From NCBI GenBank assembly GCA_003279605.1, contig QCHF01000001.1, positions 338,075-402,074 of the forward strand: a DNA stretch of 64,000 bases, in the 5' to 3' direction. Of this stretch, positions 9,081-16,505 are shown one piece after another; within the stretch, counting starts at the first letter, position 1; every line of letters begins with the position of its first letter. The notes beneath the pieces are model-generated. The model was given only the letters and a program-made list of their open reading frames with translations. It did no database searches and was not told the origin of the DNA. A program made the translations under genes and the position numbers. Source of the DNA: SAR86 cluster bacterium AG-390-O18. GTDB taxonomy: Bacteria; Pseudomonadota; Gammaproteobacteria; Magnimaribacterales; AG-339-G14.

Positions 9081-9509
9081 TTATTCTTTATCATGTTCTC
9101 TAGCTCTTAATTTTTCAAGACTTAATTTATCTTTCAAACTCATTAAGTATGCGGCACCTGCAAGAATTATTACTGCAGAAGCCTCAGCAATGATCATCAA
9201 AGCATCCATTTCCTTATTTTGCATTACTATCAAACGACATAAGGCAGTGATTGCAATAATAATTGGTAAAGTTACAGGTATCCTTGAAGTTGAGTAAAAT
9301 GCGCCGACCATGCCAAGAATCTCTGCATAGATAAATAGCATAAATAAATCAGGCAAAGTAATTTGTCTTGCTAAAAACATCTCATAGCAATACAAGGCTG
9401 CAGCAATGCAAGTTGAAATACCAATAATTGCTAGCAAAACTTTTTCACTGGCAATAGTAGTCCAGTGAAGTCCTTTGTTAACTGATTTATCATTTAATTT
9501 CTCAAACAT
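9081..9509 (-). CDS. PsiE family membrane protein
   Basis: The 142-residue protein has about four membrane helices. The segments ITLPDLFMLFIYAEILGM, RIPVTLPIIIAITALCRLIV and MIIAEASAVIILAGAAYLM follow the phosphate-starvation-inducible PsiE family. The C-terminus is a charged tail. It starts the minus-strand run PsiE-MAPEG-GST, with a 19 nt gap to the next gene. I see no convincing Pho box upstream. The molecular function of the family is unknown. Confidence 0.78.
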   Translation of the reverse strand: MFEKLNDKSVNKGLHWTTIASEKVLLAIIGISTCIAAALYCYEMFLARQITLPDLFMLFIYAEILGMVGAFYSTSRIPVTLPIIIAITALCRLIVMQNKEMDALMIIAEASAVIILAGAAYLMSLKDKLSLEKLRAREHDKE

Positions 9510-9587
9510 AAAATAAGTTTATCTAGTTCTTAACTTCTAGCAAATAAAAATTATATTGAATTATTATTTTTGAAAATTTATCAAGAG

Positions 9588-9606
9588 TTAAGATTGTAAG
9601 TCTTAA
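9588..9606. repeat. Small inverted repeat before the FAD-protein gene
   Basis: TTAAGA at 9588-9593 and TCTTAA at 9601-9606 form a 6-bp inverted repeat with a 7-nt spacer, 9 nt before the ATG at 9616. It could be an operator or a weak hairpin covering the translation start. In AT-rich DNA this may be chance. Confidence 0.3.
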
Positions 9607-9615
9607 AATATAAAA

Positions 9616-10743
9616 ATGTATGAAATAGCAAACAGAGAAAAGTTAGAATTTATTCAAAATGGACTGAAAGATTATTCTGCACAAAGAAATTATGATTTTG
9701 GTCCTAAATCTAGAGAAAACATTTCGACTTTATCAAAATATATATCTCATCGAATTATTAACGAATATGACCTCATTAGAGAAATTCTCTCTCAATACAG
9801 TCTTCAAAAAGTAGATAAATTCATACAAGAAGTCTTTTGGAGAGTTTATTGGAAAGGTTGGCTAGAACATAGACCCGAAGTCTGGAAAGATTTTGTAATT
9901 TCCACTCCAAGTTATAGTGATGAAGATTATGAGAAAGCTATTAATGGAAAAACTGGAATTGAGTGTTTCGATGATTGGGTGAATGAATTAAAAACAGAGA
10001 ATTATTTACACAATCACAGCAGAATGTGGTTCGCAAGTATTTGGATATTTACTCTTAATCTTCCATGGGAGCTTGGCGCTAGATTTTTTATGAAATATTT
10101 ATTTGATGGGGATGCTGCCTCAAATACTTTGAGTTGGAGATGGGTTGCAGGCATTCAAACACAAGGTAAAAATTATATTGCAAGAGAATCCAACATAAGG
10201 AAATTTACCAATCAGAGATATATGAATACTGCTCTAAATGAAAATGCCTCGCCCTTAGAAAATCATAAAATCTACCCCCTAAATGAAGTCAGACAATTAC
10301 ACACCAAACAAAAATACAAAAATATTGTTTTATTCGAATCAGATCTGAATGTAAATGTAAGAAAATCTTTTTTTGAAAATTACGAAAATGTTTTTTTGTT
10401 ATTACTTGAAAATAAAAATAGAAATATAAAATTAGATGATGCAGTCCTGAATTTTAAAAGGGCTTTACAAGAAGCGTTTACGAGCGAAATAACTAATTCT
10501 GAAATTGTTACTGTAGACGATATTAAGAAATTAAACGAAGGATTTGATGTGTTATACCCTTCCATTGGAGAAAATATGGATTTTTTGAATCATGAAATAA
10601 AAGATATTAATAAATTGCATTTTATAGGCGCAAAAGAAGATATTTTTTGTTGGAATTTTTCAAAAAAAGGATTTTTCAATTTTAAAAAAAACATTCCTGA
10701 AGTTATTAATTTTTTACTCCACGAGGATGATTTTTTTAATTAA
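9616..10743 (+). CDS. Cryptochrome/photolyase FAD-binding domain protein lacking the N-terminal antenna domain
   Basis: Residues about 15-205 match the FAD-binding helical domain of photolyases and cryptochromes: SRENISTLSKYISHR, FIQEVFWRVYWKGW, LHNHSRMWFASIW (131-143) and DAASNTLSWRWVAGIQT (166-182), the FAD-contact region. The normal N-terminal alpha/beta antenna domain is absent: the protein starts directly with the segment preceding the FAD domain. Instead there is a C-terminal extension of about 145 residues beginning YKNIVLFESDL, which looks alternately hydrophobic and charged like a Rossmann-type domain. DNA repair versus light sensing cannot be decided. There is no clear Shine-Dalgarno before the ATG. 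Confidence 0.85.
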   Translation: MYEIANREKLEFIQNGLKDYSAQRNYDFGPKSRENISTLSKYISHRIINEYDLIREILSQYSLQKVDKFIQEVFWRVYWKGWLEHRPEVWKDFVISTPSYSDEDYEKAINGKTGIECFDDWVNELKTENYLHNHSRMWFASIWIFTLNLPWELGARFFMKYLFDGDAASNTLSWRWVAGIQTQGKNYIARESNIRKFTNQRYMNTALNENASPLENHKIYPLNEVRQLHTKQKYKNIVLFESDLNVNVRKSFFENYENVFLLLLENKNRNIKLDDAVLNFKRALQEAFTSEITNSEIVTVDDIKKLNEGFDVLYPSIGENMDFLNHEIKDINKLHFIGAKEDIFCWNFSKKGFFNFKKNIPEVINFLLHEDDFFN

Positions 10744-10785
10744 AAAAATTTAATTTATCTTATTATTCTTTGATACTATTTTTTT

Positions 10786-11775
10786 ATGTATACAAGAAAA
10801 TACTCCCAAGATATAAATATCAATAATCCTGAGAAATATCATTTAACTGAAAATATAGTTTGGTCCTCTCCTCAAGGCTTTGACTTAACTCTGGATATAT
10901 ATTCACCAAAAGAAGTTCCTGAGAATTGTCCTGTCGTAGTTATGTTTCATGGTGGAGGTTTTCTCATTAGAAGAAAAGAAATTTTGAATAACATGTCGCA
11001 ATACATTGCAACAAATCACGATTACGTTGTCTGCAATGTAAATTACCGATTGCTCAAAGATCAAGGCAATACAGTTATGTTTTATGATTTAATTGGTGAC
11101 GCATTTGGATCTATTTTATGGATCAAAGAAAATATTCATAAATTTAATGGAGACAAAAATAGAATAGGAATTACTGGAGATAGTGCAGGAGCATACATCT
11201 GTGCGATGATCCTAAATCTTGGAAACAAAATAGGCAACAGAGAGGATTTTGCAAAAGATTATGCTTTTGAACCAACCTATTTACCCAATAATATGTCTTT
11301 AGATGAGATCTCTAGAGAGAATCTCTTGGATGTAAAAGCAGCTGTATTGAGTTATGGAGGTTACGATTTTTATAAATATGCCCTCCAAAATGCCGAAACT
11401 TATAAAAATATTTTTTGGTGGCTCGCCTTAGCTAAACCACGAGGCGTATTAGGAGAAGAATTTAATCCAATTGATCATCCCGAAATATATAAAGCTATTT
11501 CTCCTATCTATAATATCCCAGATGTATCAGAACGAAAGTTGCCTCCGCAATTATTAACTGCAGCAACTAGAGATAGGATTACGCCTGTTCATATGATTGA
11601 AGAATATGGAAAAGCTTTGGAAGAAAAGAATCAAGAATTTGAATTCTGGGAGCATTTGGGTAGGAATCATGCTTATTTAGATTCAGGAAGAACATTGATT
11701 GCTGGAAATGATTTCGTTAGAGATGGAATTCCTGCGTTAAAAGTTATGATGAATTTTTTTGAAAAACATCTCTAA
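10786..11775 (+). CDS. Alpha/beta hydrolase, HSL-type carboxylesterase
   Basis: The 329-residue protein has the oxyanion-hole motif HGGGF (55-59) and the nucleophile elbow GDSAG (Ser133), the signatures of hormone-sensitive-lipase-type esterases. The likely acid is the Asp of ATRDRITP and the likely base is the His of GRNHAYLDSG near the C-terminus. It has no signal peptide and is probably cytoplasmic. The preceding gene on the same strand ends 42 bp upstream, and the convergent kinase-like gene ends 1 nt away. The substrate is unknown, presumably short-chain esters. Confidence 0.88.
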   Translation: MYTRKYSQDININNPEKYHLTENIVWSSPQGFDLTLDIYSPKEVPENCPVVVMFHGGGFLIRRKEILNNMSQYIATNHDYVVCNVNYRLLKDQGNTVMFYDLIGDAFGSILWIKENIHKFNGDKNRIGITGDSAGAYICAMILNLGNKIGNREDFAKDYAFEPTYLPNNMSLDEISRENLLDVKAAVLSYGGYDFYKYALQNAETYKNIFWWLALAKPRGVLGEEFNPIDHPEIYKAISPIYNIPDVSERKLPPQLLTAATRDRITPVHMIEEYGKALEEKNQEFEFWEHLGRNHAYLDSGRTLIAGNDFVRDGIPALKVMMNFFEKHL

Positions 11776-11776
11776 A

Positions 11777-12826
11777 TTATTTCAGGAAACTTAACGCATC
11801 AAGATGCAAGGCTTGCCAGCCCGATCTTTCTGCCATCACAGCAAACATCTTATCCCCTCGTTCTGTTCTTTCTACAATCATGGCAGACATAACAGCCATT
11901 AAGAATCCCACAAAAGAACCTCTACGATAATCGTTCCATGCTTCTTCGAAAGAATAACTTTCATCAATATTAAGCAATGAGTGATATTCCTTCACCAGAC
12001 TTTCTTCAGCGTCAGCGCGATCGTTTGGGTTATCAAAACTTGTAGAAATACAATAAGCTACATCATTGAGGGGTAATCCAACTGCAGCAGTTTGCCAGTC
12101 TAGAAGAATCGCCCTATTGTTTTGATCAACAAATAAAATGTTATCCAACCTCAAATCTCCTTGAACTAAGGTCATAGGACCTTCTCGAACTTCAGAGTAT
12201 TTATCGTAATTAGCAATTAATGCATCGCCCATTTCAAAAATATCTTCAGAAATTCTTCCTCGATACCGCTGTTTCCATTCTGGATAAACAGTAGGAAGTA
12301 AATTAGCAACGAACTCTTTTCGTTCTTCGCTAACGCCATAAGTTAGCCAAGGATAAGACAAAAGTTTCTCATCGTTCCAATAGCTTTTGTGTAAGGCTGC
12401 TGCTTCTTTTAAAATCTGAGAGACTTCTTTAGCTGTACACCCATCCATTTGCGGAATTTGTTTAGCTGGATGCATATCTTCCAAAAGTAAAATTCCATCA
12501 TCTGAATTAGGATCAAAATCTGAAAAATATAATTCTGGTACCCTTGCTGAACATTTTTTTGATAAATACTTGTAAAAAGAAGTCTCAATTTCGTAGAGGT
12601 GCAGATTTCTTGCAGTGTCTCTACTGGATGGATCGGCAGCAGGACACTTAGCTATAAATGATGTAGGAAGATTATTTTTTTCTTTCCAGTCTAAATTTAC
12701 TCTAAAACAATCTCCAACTTGGCCTGAGCCTACTGGTACAAAGTCAAAGGTTATTAAATTTGCTTCTAGAGAATTGAATAAGCTTGAAATGAATTTTTTA
12801 GAAAACTGACTTGGGTGATCTAACAT
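11777..12826 (-). CDS. CHK/APH-like phosphotransferase
   Basis: The 349-residue protein has a kinase-like fold related to aminoglycoside phosphotransferases and ecdysteroid-type (CHK) kinases. Landmarks are SFIAKCP with the ATP-site lysine (about residue 60), LLLEDM hinge-like segment, catalytic loop QGDLRLDN (222-229) with Asp224 and Asn229, and the metal-binding LLDWQ (241-245). The usual His before Gly-Asp is Gln here. The small-molecule substrate is unknown; in marine bacteria such genes often sit with acyl-CoA metabolism. The gene is 10 nt downstream of the small membrane protein gene on the same strand. Confidence 0.8.
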   Translation of the reverse strand: MLDHPSQFSKKFISSLFNSLEANLITFDFVPVGSGQVGDCFRVNLDWKEKNNLPTSFIAKCPAADPSSRDTARNLHLYEIETSFYKYLSKKCSARVPELYFSDFDPNSDDGILLLEDMHPAKQIPQMDGCTAKEVSQILKEAAALHKSYWNDEKLLSYPWLTYGVSEERKEFVANLLPTVYPEWKQRYRGRISEDIFEMGDALIANYDKYSEVREGPMTLVQGDLRLDNILFVDQNNRAILLDWQTAAVGLPLNDVAYCISTSFDNPNDRADAEESLVKEYHSLLNIDESYSFEEAWNDYRRGSFVGFLMAVMSAMIVERTERGDKMFAVMAERSGWQALHLDALSFLK

Positions 12827-12836
12827 TCTTAAAAAA

Positions 12837-13238
12837 TTATGAGGAATTTTTCATTTCTTTCCAAAGAATGCGTAAACCAAAATAAGCTGGTAAATAACAC
12901 ATCAACGAAAAAATAATAATTTGTCCGATTATTGGTGACTCTCTAAACATTTGAAATGCTGGAAAATCAATCAGATCTATAATTAACCTTACTAATATCA
13001 GGATGAAAAGCATTGATGCATTCCTCAAATAAATTGCAAAAAGAAAAGCCACTCCTATAGCAAGATTTCGTGCAACAAATAGAGTGGATCCCAAACTTAA
13101 ATCGTTATCTCCAAGTCCTTCAAAGAATTCTGGATTAAATAGAGCAATTAAAGGACCAAAAAACATGGGAGAAATTAATAGAAATAAGATTAACGACAGT
13201 TGCCACGAGAAATTAATTTTTTGATCTAATAAGTTCAT
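12837..13238 (-). CDS. Hypothetical four-helix membrane protein
   Basis: I do not recognise this 133-residue protein. It has four hydrophobic segments, at about residues 13-35, 50-70, 73-95 and 100-122, and a lysine-rich end (LWKEMKNSS), so the C-terminus is probably cytoplasmic. It starts 20 nt after the tRNA-Ala gene on the same strand and is followed after 10 nt by the kinase-like gene. Its size and layout resemble DUF4345-type or DoxX-like small membrane proteins, but no motif supports a choice. Confidence 0.65.
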   Translation of the reverse strand: MNLLDQKINFSWQLSLILFLLISPMFFGPLIALFNPEFFEGLGDNDLSLGSTLFVARNLAIGVAFLFAIYLRNASMLFILILVRLIIDLIDFPAFQMFRESPIIGQIIIFSLMCYLPAYFGLRILWKEMKNSS

Positions 13239-13257
13239 GCTTGTTATCTTTATTTTT

Positions 13258-13333
<76 letters not shown>

Positions 13334-13334
13334 A

Positions 13335-13742
13335 TTAATTTCTTTTTGTGCAATCAAAGTAAGAATAAGAATTTACACTGATTGCCTTATTATCCCAAAC
13401 GTTTTTATTTAAAGATGACTGTAGAGTCTTTTTATCAATCACGAGTTTGTTTTCAATAGCAAAAGTTCTTTTATTCCCTTTAAAATAAGTTCCTTCATAT
13501 ATTCTAAGCTTGTTTCTTAACTTGTAAGGAATCGCTTCAGAACCAAAAAAAATAGTTTTTGCTTTAAGGTTAATATCAATTACTTCAGTATCGTTTGATG
13601 CTTTATCTTTTCCCTCAATGCCAACTAAAGTTACATCGCAATCCAAAATAATATTTCTCGAAAATGCTTGAGAAGAAAAAAAGATACTTATTAAAAGAAT
13701 CTTAAGAAGAAAAACTACTACCAGCTTCATAAAAGATTTCAA
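13335..13742 (-). CDS. Small secreted hypothetical protein
   Basis: I do not recognise this 135-residue protein. It begins with a signal peptide (lysine-containing start, hydrophobic core to about residue 24, likely cleavage after SSQAFS). Mature residues form a beta-rich-looking domain with two cysteines (CDVTL near the start, FDC near the end) that could form a disulfide in the periplasm. The first 41 nt overlap the end of the MBL-fold gene upstream; an internal ATG at 13730 still overlaps. It ends 1 nt before the tRNA-Ala gene. Confidence 0.6.
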   Translation of the reverse strand: MKSFMKLVVVFLLKILLISIFFSSQAFSRNIILDCDVTLVGIEGKDKASNDTEVIDINLKAKTIFFGSEAIPYKLRNKLRIYEGTYFKGNKRTFAIENKLVIDKKTLQSSLNKNVWDNKAISVNSYSYFDCTKRN

Positions 13743-14430
13743 TCTTATCCTCTATGAAATCATTATCAAGTTTATTTAGTTTTAAAAAATGATTAATAAA
13801 GCCAGTATTTTTTAAAGGATTAGATCCGGTTATAAATAACTTTTTAGCATCCAATAAATTACAAGCGATCATTGTATTTTTTAAGTTCATACTTAAAGTA
13901 AGCAATCCAAAAAACTTAACCTCTTCTGCAGTAAGGATAGCAATATCAGCTTTGATATTATTATTTTGGATAATTTTTTTATTAACCACATGGCCTTCAT
14001 GAAAAACAGCAAAGCCCTCTTTATTCATAATGTGTAGACAGTAAGCTGTTGTGTTATAGGGAAATCCTGCGGGATAAGCTCTAACTTCTAAGTTTCCAAT
14101 TAAATTTGATGATGAGAGTTCATAAATTTTATTTTTGAGATTTTTTTTTAATAGAATTGATTTAACCTGAGGCGAACACCAAATATTAGCAGTTGAAAAT
14201 TCTTTTAAAGTCTTCAGATGAAGATGATCTGCAAATGGTGCGGTAATAATGATATTTTTAACAAGAGAAATTTCTTCTTCTGTTAAGCATGTTTGTTTTT
14301 CTTTTTTTCTTTGTAAAAACCAACCTTTTCCATCTACTAACGATAAATCAAACCACGGATCTATTAGGAGAGCTTCATCTCCCTCTTTGATAAACCAAGA
14401 TTGATAGTCGTCAGCTTTTTTTACTTTCAT
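13702..14430 (-). CDS. Metallo-beta-lactamase-fold protein with degenerate metal motif
   Basis: The 242-residue protein has the MBL-fold outline: an early strand pair ending in ALLIDPWFD (20-28), then the strand and loop IIITAPFADHLH (60-71). There the family motif T-H-x-H-x-D-H has become TAPFADH, losing the first two histidine ligands but keeping Asp-His. Later segments include VFHEGHVV and MIACNLLDAKKLFITGSNP. Loss of two ligands suggests a non-hydrolytic or differently liganded protein (inference). It diverges from the serine hydrolase at 14476 with a 45 bp gap. Confidence 0.68.
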   Translation of the reverse strand: MKVKKADDYQSWFIKEGDEALLIDPWFDLSLVDGKGWFLQRKKEKQTCLTEEEISLVKNIIITAPFADHLHLKTLKEFSTANIWCSPQVKSILLKKNLKNKIYELSSSNLIGNLEVRAYPAGFPYNTTAYCLHIMNKEGFAVFHEGHVVNKKIIQNNNIKADIAILTAEEVKFFGLLTLSMNLKNTMIACNLLDAKKLFITGSNPLKNTGFINHFLKLNKLDNDFIEDKIEIFYEAGSSFSS

Positions 14431-14475
14431 TAATCTATGAATTAAGGGTATTCTATCTTTTTTATGGGAGAAAAA

Positions 14476-15682
14476 ATGATAAGTGGATACTGCGATGAAA
14501 AATTCTCTTCTGCCAGAGAATTATTTGAAAAAAATCTTAAATCAGGCTTTGAACGAGGAGCAGCGATTACCGTTGAAATTGAAGGAGAAAAAGTTGTAGA
14601 TCTTTGGGGGGGGTATTGACTCCGAAGAAGAAAATACTACTTGGCAGGAAGATACAATCGTTAATGTTTTCTCTACGACAAAGGGATTAGCAGCAGTTTG
14701 TCTTTTGCAATTAGTTGAAGAAGGCAAAGTCAATTTAGATGATCCAGTTGCAAAATATTGGCCAGAATTTGCCCAAGAAGGCAAAGATAAAATTCCAGTC
14801 AGATATTTGTTCTGCCACAAATCTGGTTTATGTGGAGTTACTAAACCTTTACCAGATGATGCCTATTATAACTGGGACGTCATGGTTGATGCATTAGCAG
14901 CACAGAAGCCTCAATGGGAACCTGGTAGTCGTCACGGATATCATGCCCTTACTTATGGTCATTTGATTGGTGAAATGGTGAGAAGAGTAACAGGTCAAAC
15001 CATAGGACAATATTTTAATGAAAAAATTGCTGAACCTTTAAATTTAGACTTTTGGATTGGTTTACCAGATGAACAGTTTGATAAAGTAACAGATATTCAG
15101 CCAAGTCTTTTCCCAGCTTGGACTAAAATTCTTGCGCCAATTTTTAAAATCATCCCCAAGAGTATGTTAAGCGGTGACCTTGCTTTGATTAAAGATTTTG
15201 ACGATCCTTCAACCATTGCAGGCTCAGCATTCAATAATCCTAAAATGGAAATGAAAAATCCCTTTTATGCAAACTCCAGAGAATGGCGTAAAGCAGAAAT
15301 ACCTGCGGCAAATGGTCATGGAAGTGCCAGAGCAATAGCTAAATTCTATGGTGTTTTAGCAAATGGTGGTGAACGCGATGGAGTACATTTGCTTAATCCA
15401 GAAACAATCGATATGGCACGCCAAACAGAATCAGAAGGTTCCGACTTAGTTTTAGCTAACCTACAAACTCGTTTTGGATTGGGTTTCATGCTTGGCTCAA
15501 AAGATGTCTCAATGGGTCCTGCTGAAGGCGCTTTCGGTCATGGAGGAGCCGGTGGATCTCTAGGTTTTGGAGATCCGGATAATCATGTTTCAATCGGATT
15601 TGTGATGAATCAAATGCATCCTGGAATAACTGCTTGGGAAACTGCAACAACATTTATAGAAAAAGTTTATGAGAGTAAGTGA
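14476..15682 (+). pseudogene. Serine beta-lactamase-like hydrolase, frameshifted at a G8 tract
   Basis: The gene reads in two frames. Frame 1 starts at ATG 14476, with GGGAG 5 nt upstream, and stops at TGA 14617-14619 after 47 residues, just past VVDLWGGY. The rest continues in the frame holding the class-C/esterase motif VFSTTKG (SxxK nucleophile, about 14666-14686) and runs to 15682. The switch falls in a run of eight G at 14606-14613. With seven G the protein would be one 401-residue chain with WGGIDSEEEN across the join, the normal length for this family. The downstream piece alone, from an internal TTG at 14705, would lack the nucleophile. Either a sequencing or assembly error, a phase-variable tract or a real pseudogene. 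Later motifs include the tyrosine region (GSRHGYHALTYGHLIG) and GHGGAGGSLGFGD. Confidence 0.8.
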
Positions 15683-16502
15683 GAATTTATCTAAAAATGG
15701 TATTGGAGTAGAAGTCTCTGATTTTTCTTTGTCTGATTTGACAGAAAAAAATATAAGCTTTTTAAGATCAAAATGGGTTGAATATGGCTTGATTGTTTTT
15801 CCTAAGCTCCCTTTATCTCATGATGAATTTAAAGACTTTGCATTAAGCTTTGGGGACTTTGGAGATGATCCATTTATCTCATCTCTTCCAGATTACCCTA
15901 ATATTGCTGAAATAAAGAGAAGTGCTAATGAAAAGGCTACACCTTTTGGAGGAACATGGCATTCGGATTGGTCTTTCATGAAAAGACCCCCTTCTGCAAC
16001 GTTATTGCATTCAAAAATTATCCCTCCAGTTGGAGGAAATACTTTGTTTGCTAATACAGAGAGATCCTTTGCCGCACTTCCAGAGGAGATGAAAAATAAA
16101 TTAAGGAATCTCAAAGTAATCCATTCTGCAAAAATTCCTTATGCCGACGATGGTTTTTATGCTCTCGAAAAAGAAGAACGATCAATGAAAATCCTACCGT
16201 CTAAGGAAGCTAAAGCTACTTTCTCTCATCCAATGATAAAAATTCATCCAGAAACCAAAAAAGAATGTTTATTTATAAATCCCGTCTATACCATCAATAT
16301 CGAAGGTTTCTCAGAAGATGAATCCCAGCAACTTTTATGGGAGCTTTATGAACATATGATTCAAGATCAATTTATTTATGAGCATGCATGGAACGAAGAT
16401 ATGTTAATCATGTGGGATAATCGGACTGTTATGCACCAGGCTATGGGTGGATACGATGGCTATGACAGGTTATTGCATCGCATAACTCTTGCTGCAGTTT
16501 AA
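15669..16502 (+). CDS. TauD/TfdA-type Fe(II)/2-oxoglutarate dioxygenase
   Basis: The 277-residue protein carries the iron triad: His98 and Asp100 in TWHSDWSF, and the distal His in WDNRTVMHQA near residue 256. The 2-oxoglutarate carboxylate-binding arginine is probably in HRITLAAV at the end. The segment LLHSKIIPPVGGNTLFAN is typical of TauD/TfdA enzymes. Length is normal for the family. The start overlaps the end of the broken serine hydrolase by 14 nt, so the two were probably co-transcribed. The substrate is unknown; no sulfur or aromatic catabolism genes are adjacent. Confidence 0.9.
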   Translation: MRVSENLSKNGIGVEVSDFSLSDLTEKNISFLRSKWVEYGLIVFPKLPLSHDEFKDFALSFGDFGDDPFISSLPDYPNIAEIKRSANEKATPFGGTWHSDWSFMKRPPSATLLHSKIIPPVGGNTLFANTERSFAALPEEMKNKLRNLKVIHSAKIPYADDGFYALEKEERSMKILPSKEAKATFSHPMIKIHPETKKECLFINPVYTINIEGFSEDESQQLLWELYEHMIQDQFIYEHAWNEDMLIMWDNRTVMHQAMGGYDGYDRLLHRITLAAV

Positions 16503-16505
16503 AAA

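Noticed and set aside
13335-13742. Dismissing the small secreted protein because its start overlaps the MBL gene
   Set aside because: The convincing signal peptide and cysteine pair outweigh a 41-nt overlap, so it was kept with lower confidence.
14705-15682. Treating the downstream serine hydrolase fragment as a complete gene
   Set aside because: It would lack the SxxK nucleophile, which lies upstream in the same frame, and it starts at an internal TTG without a ribosome site.
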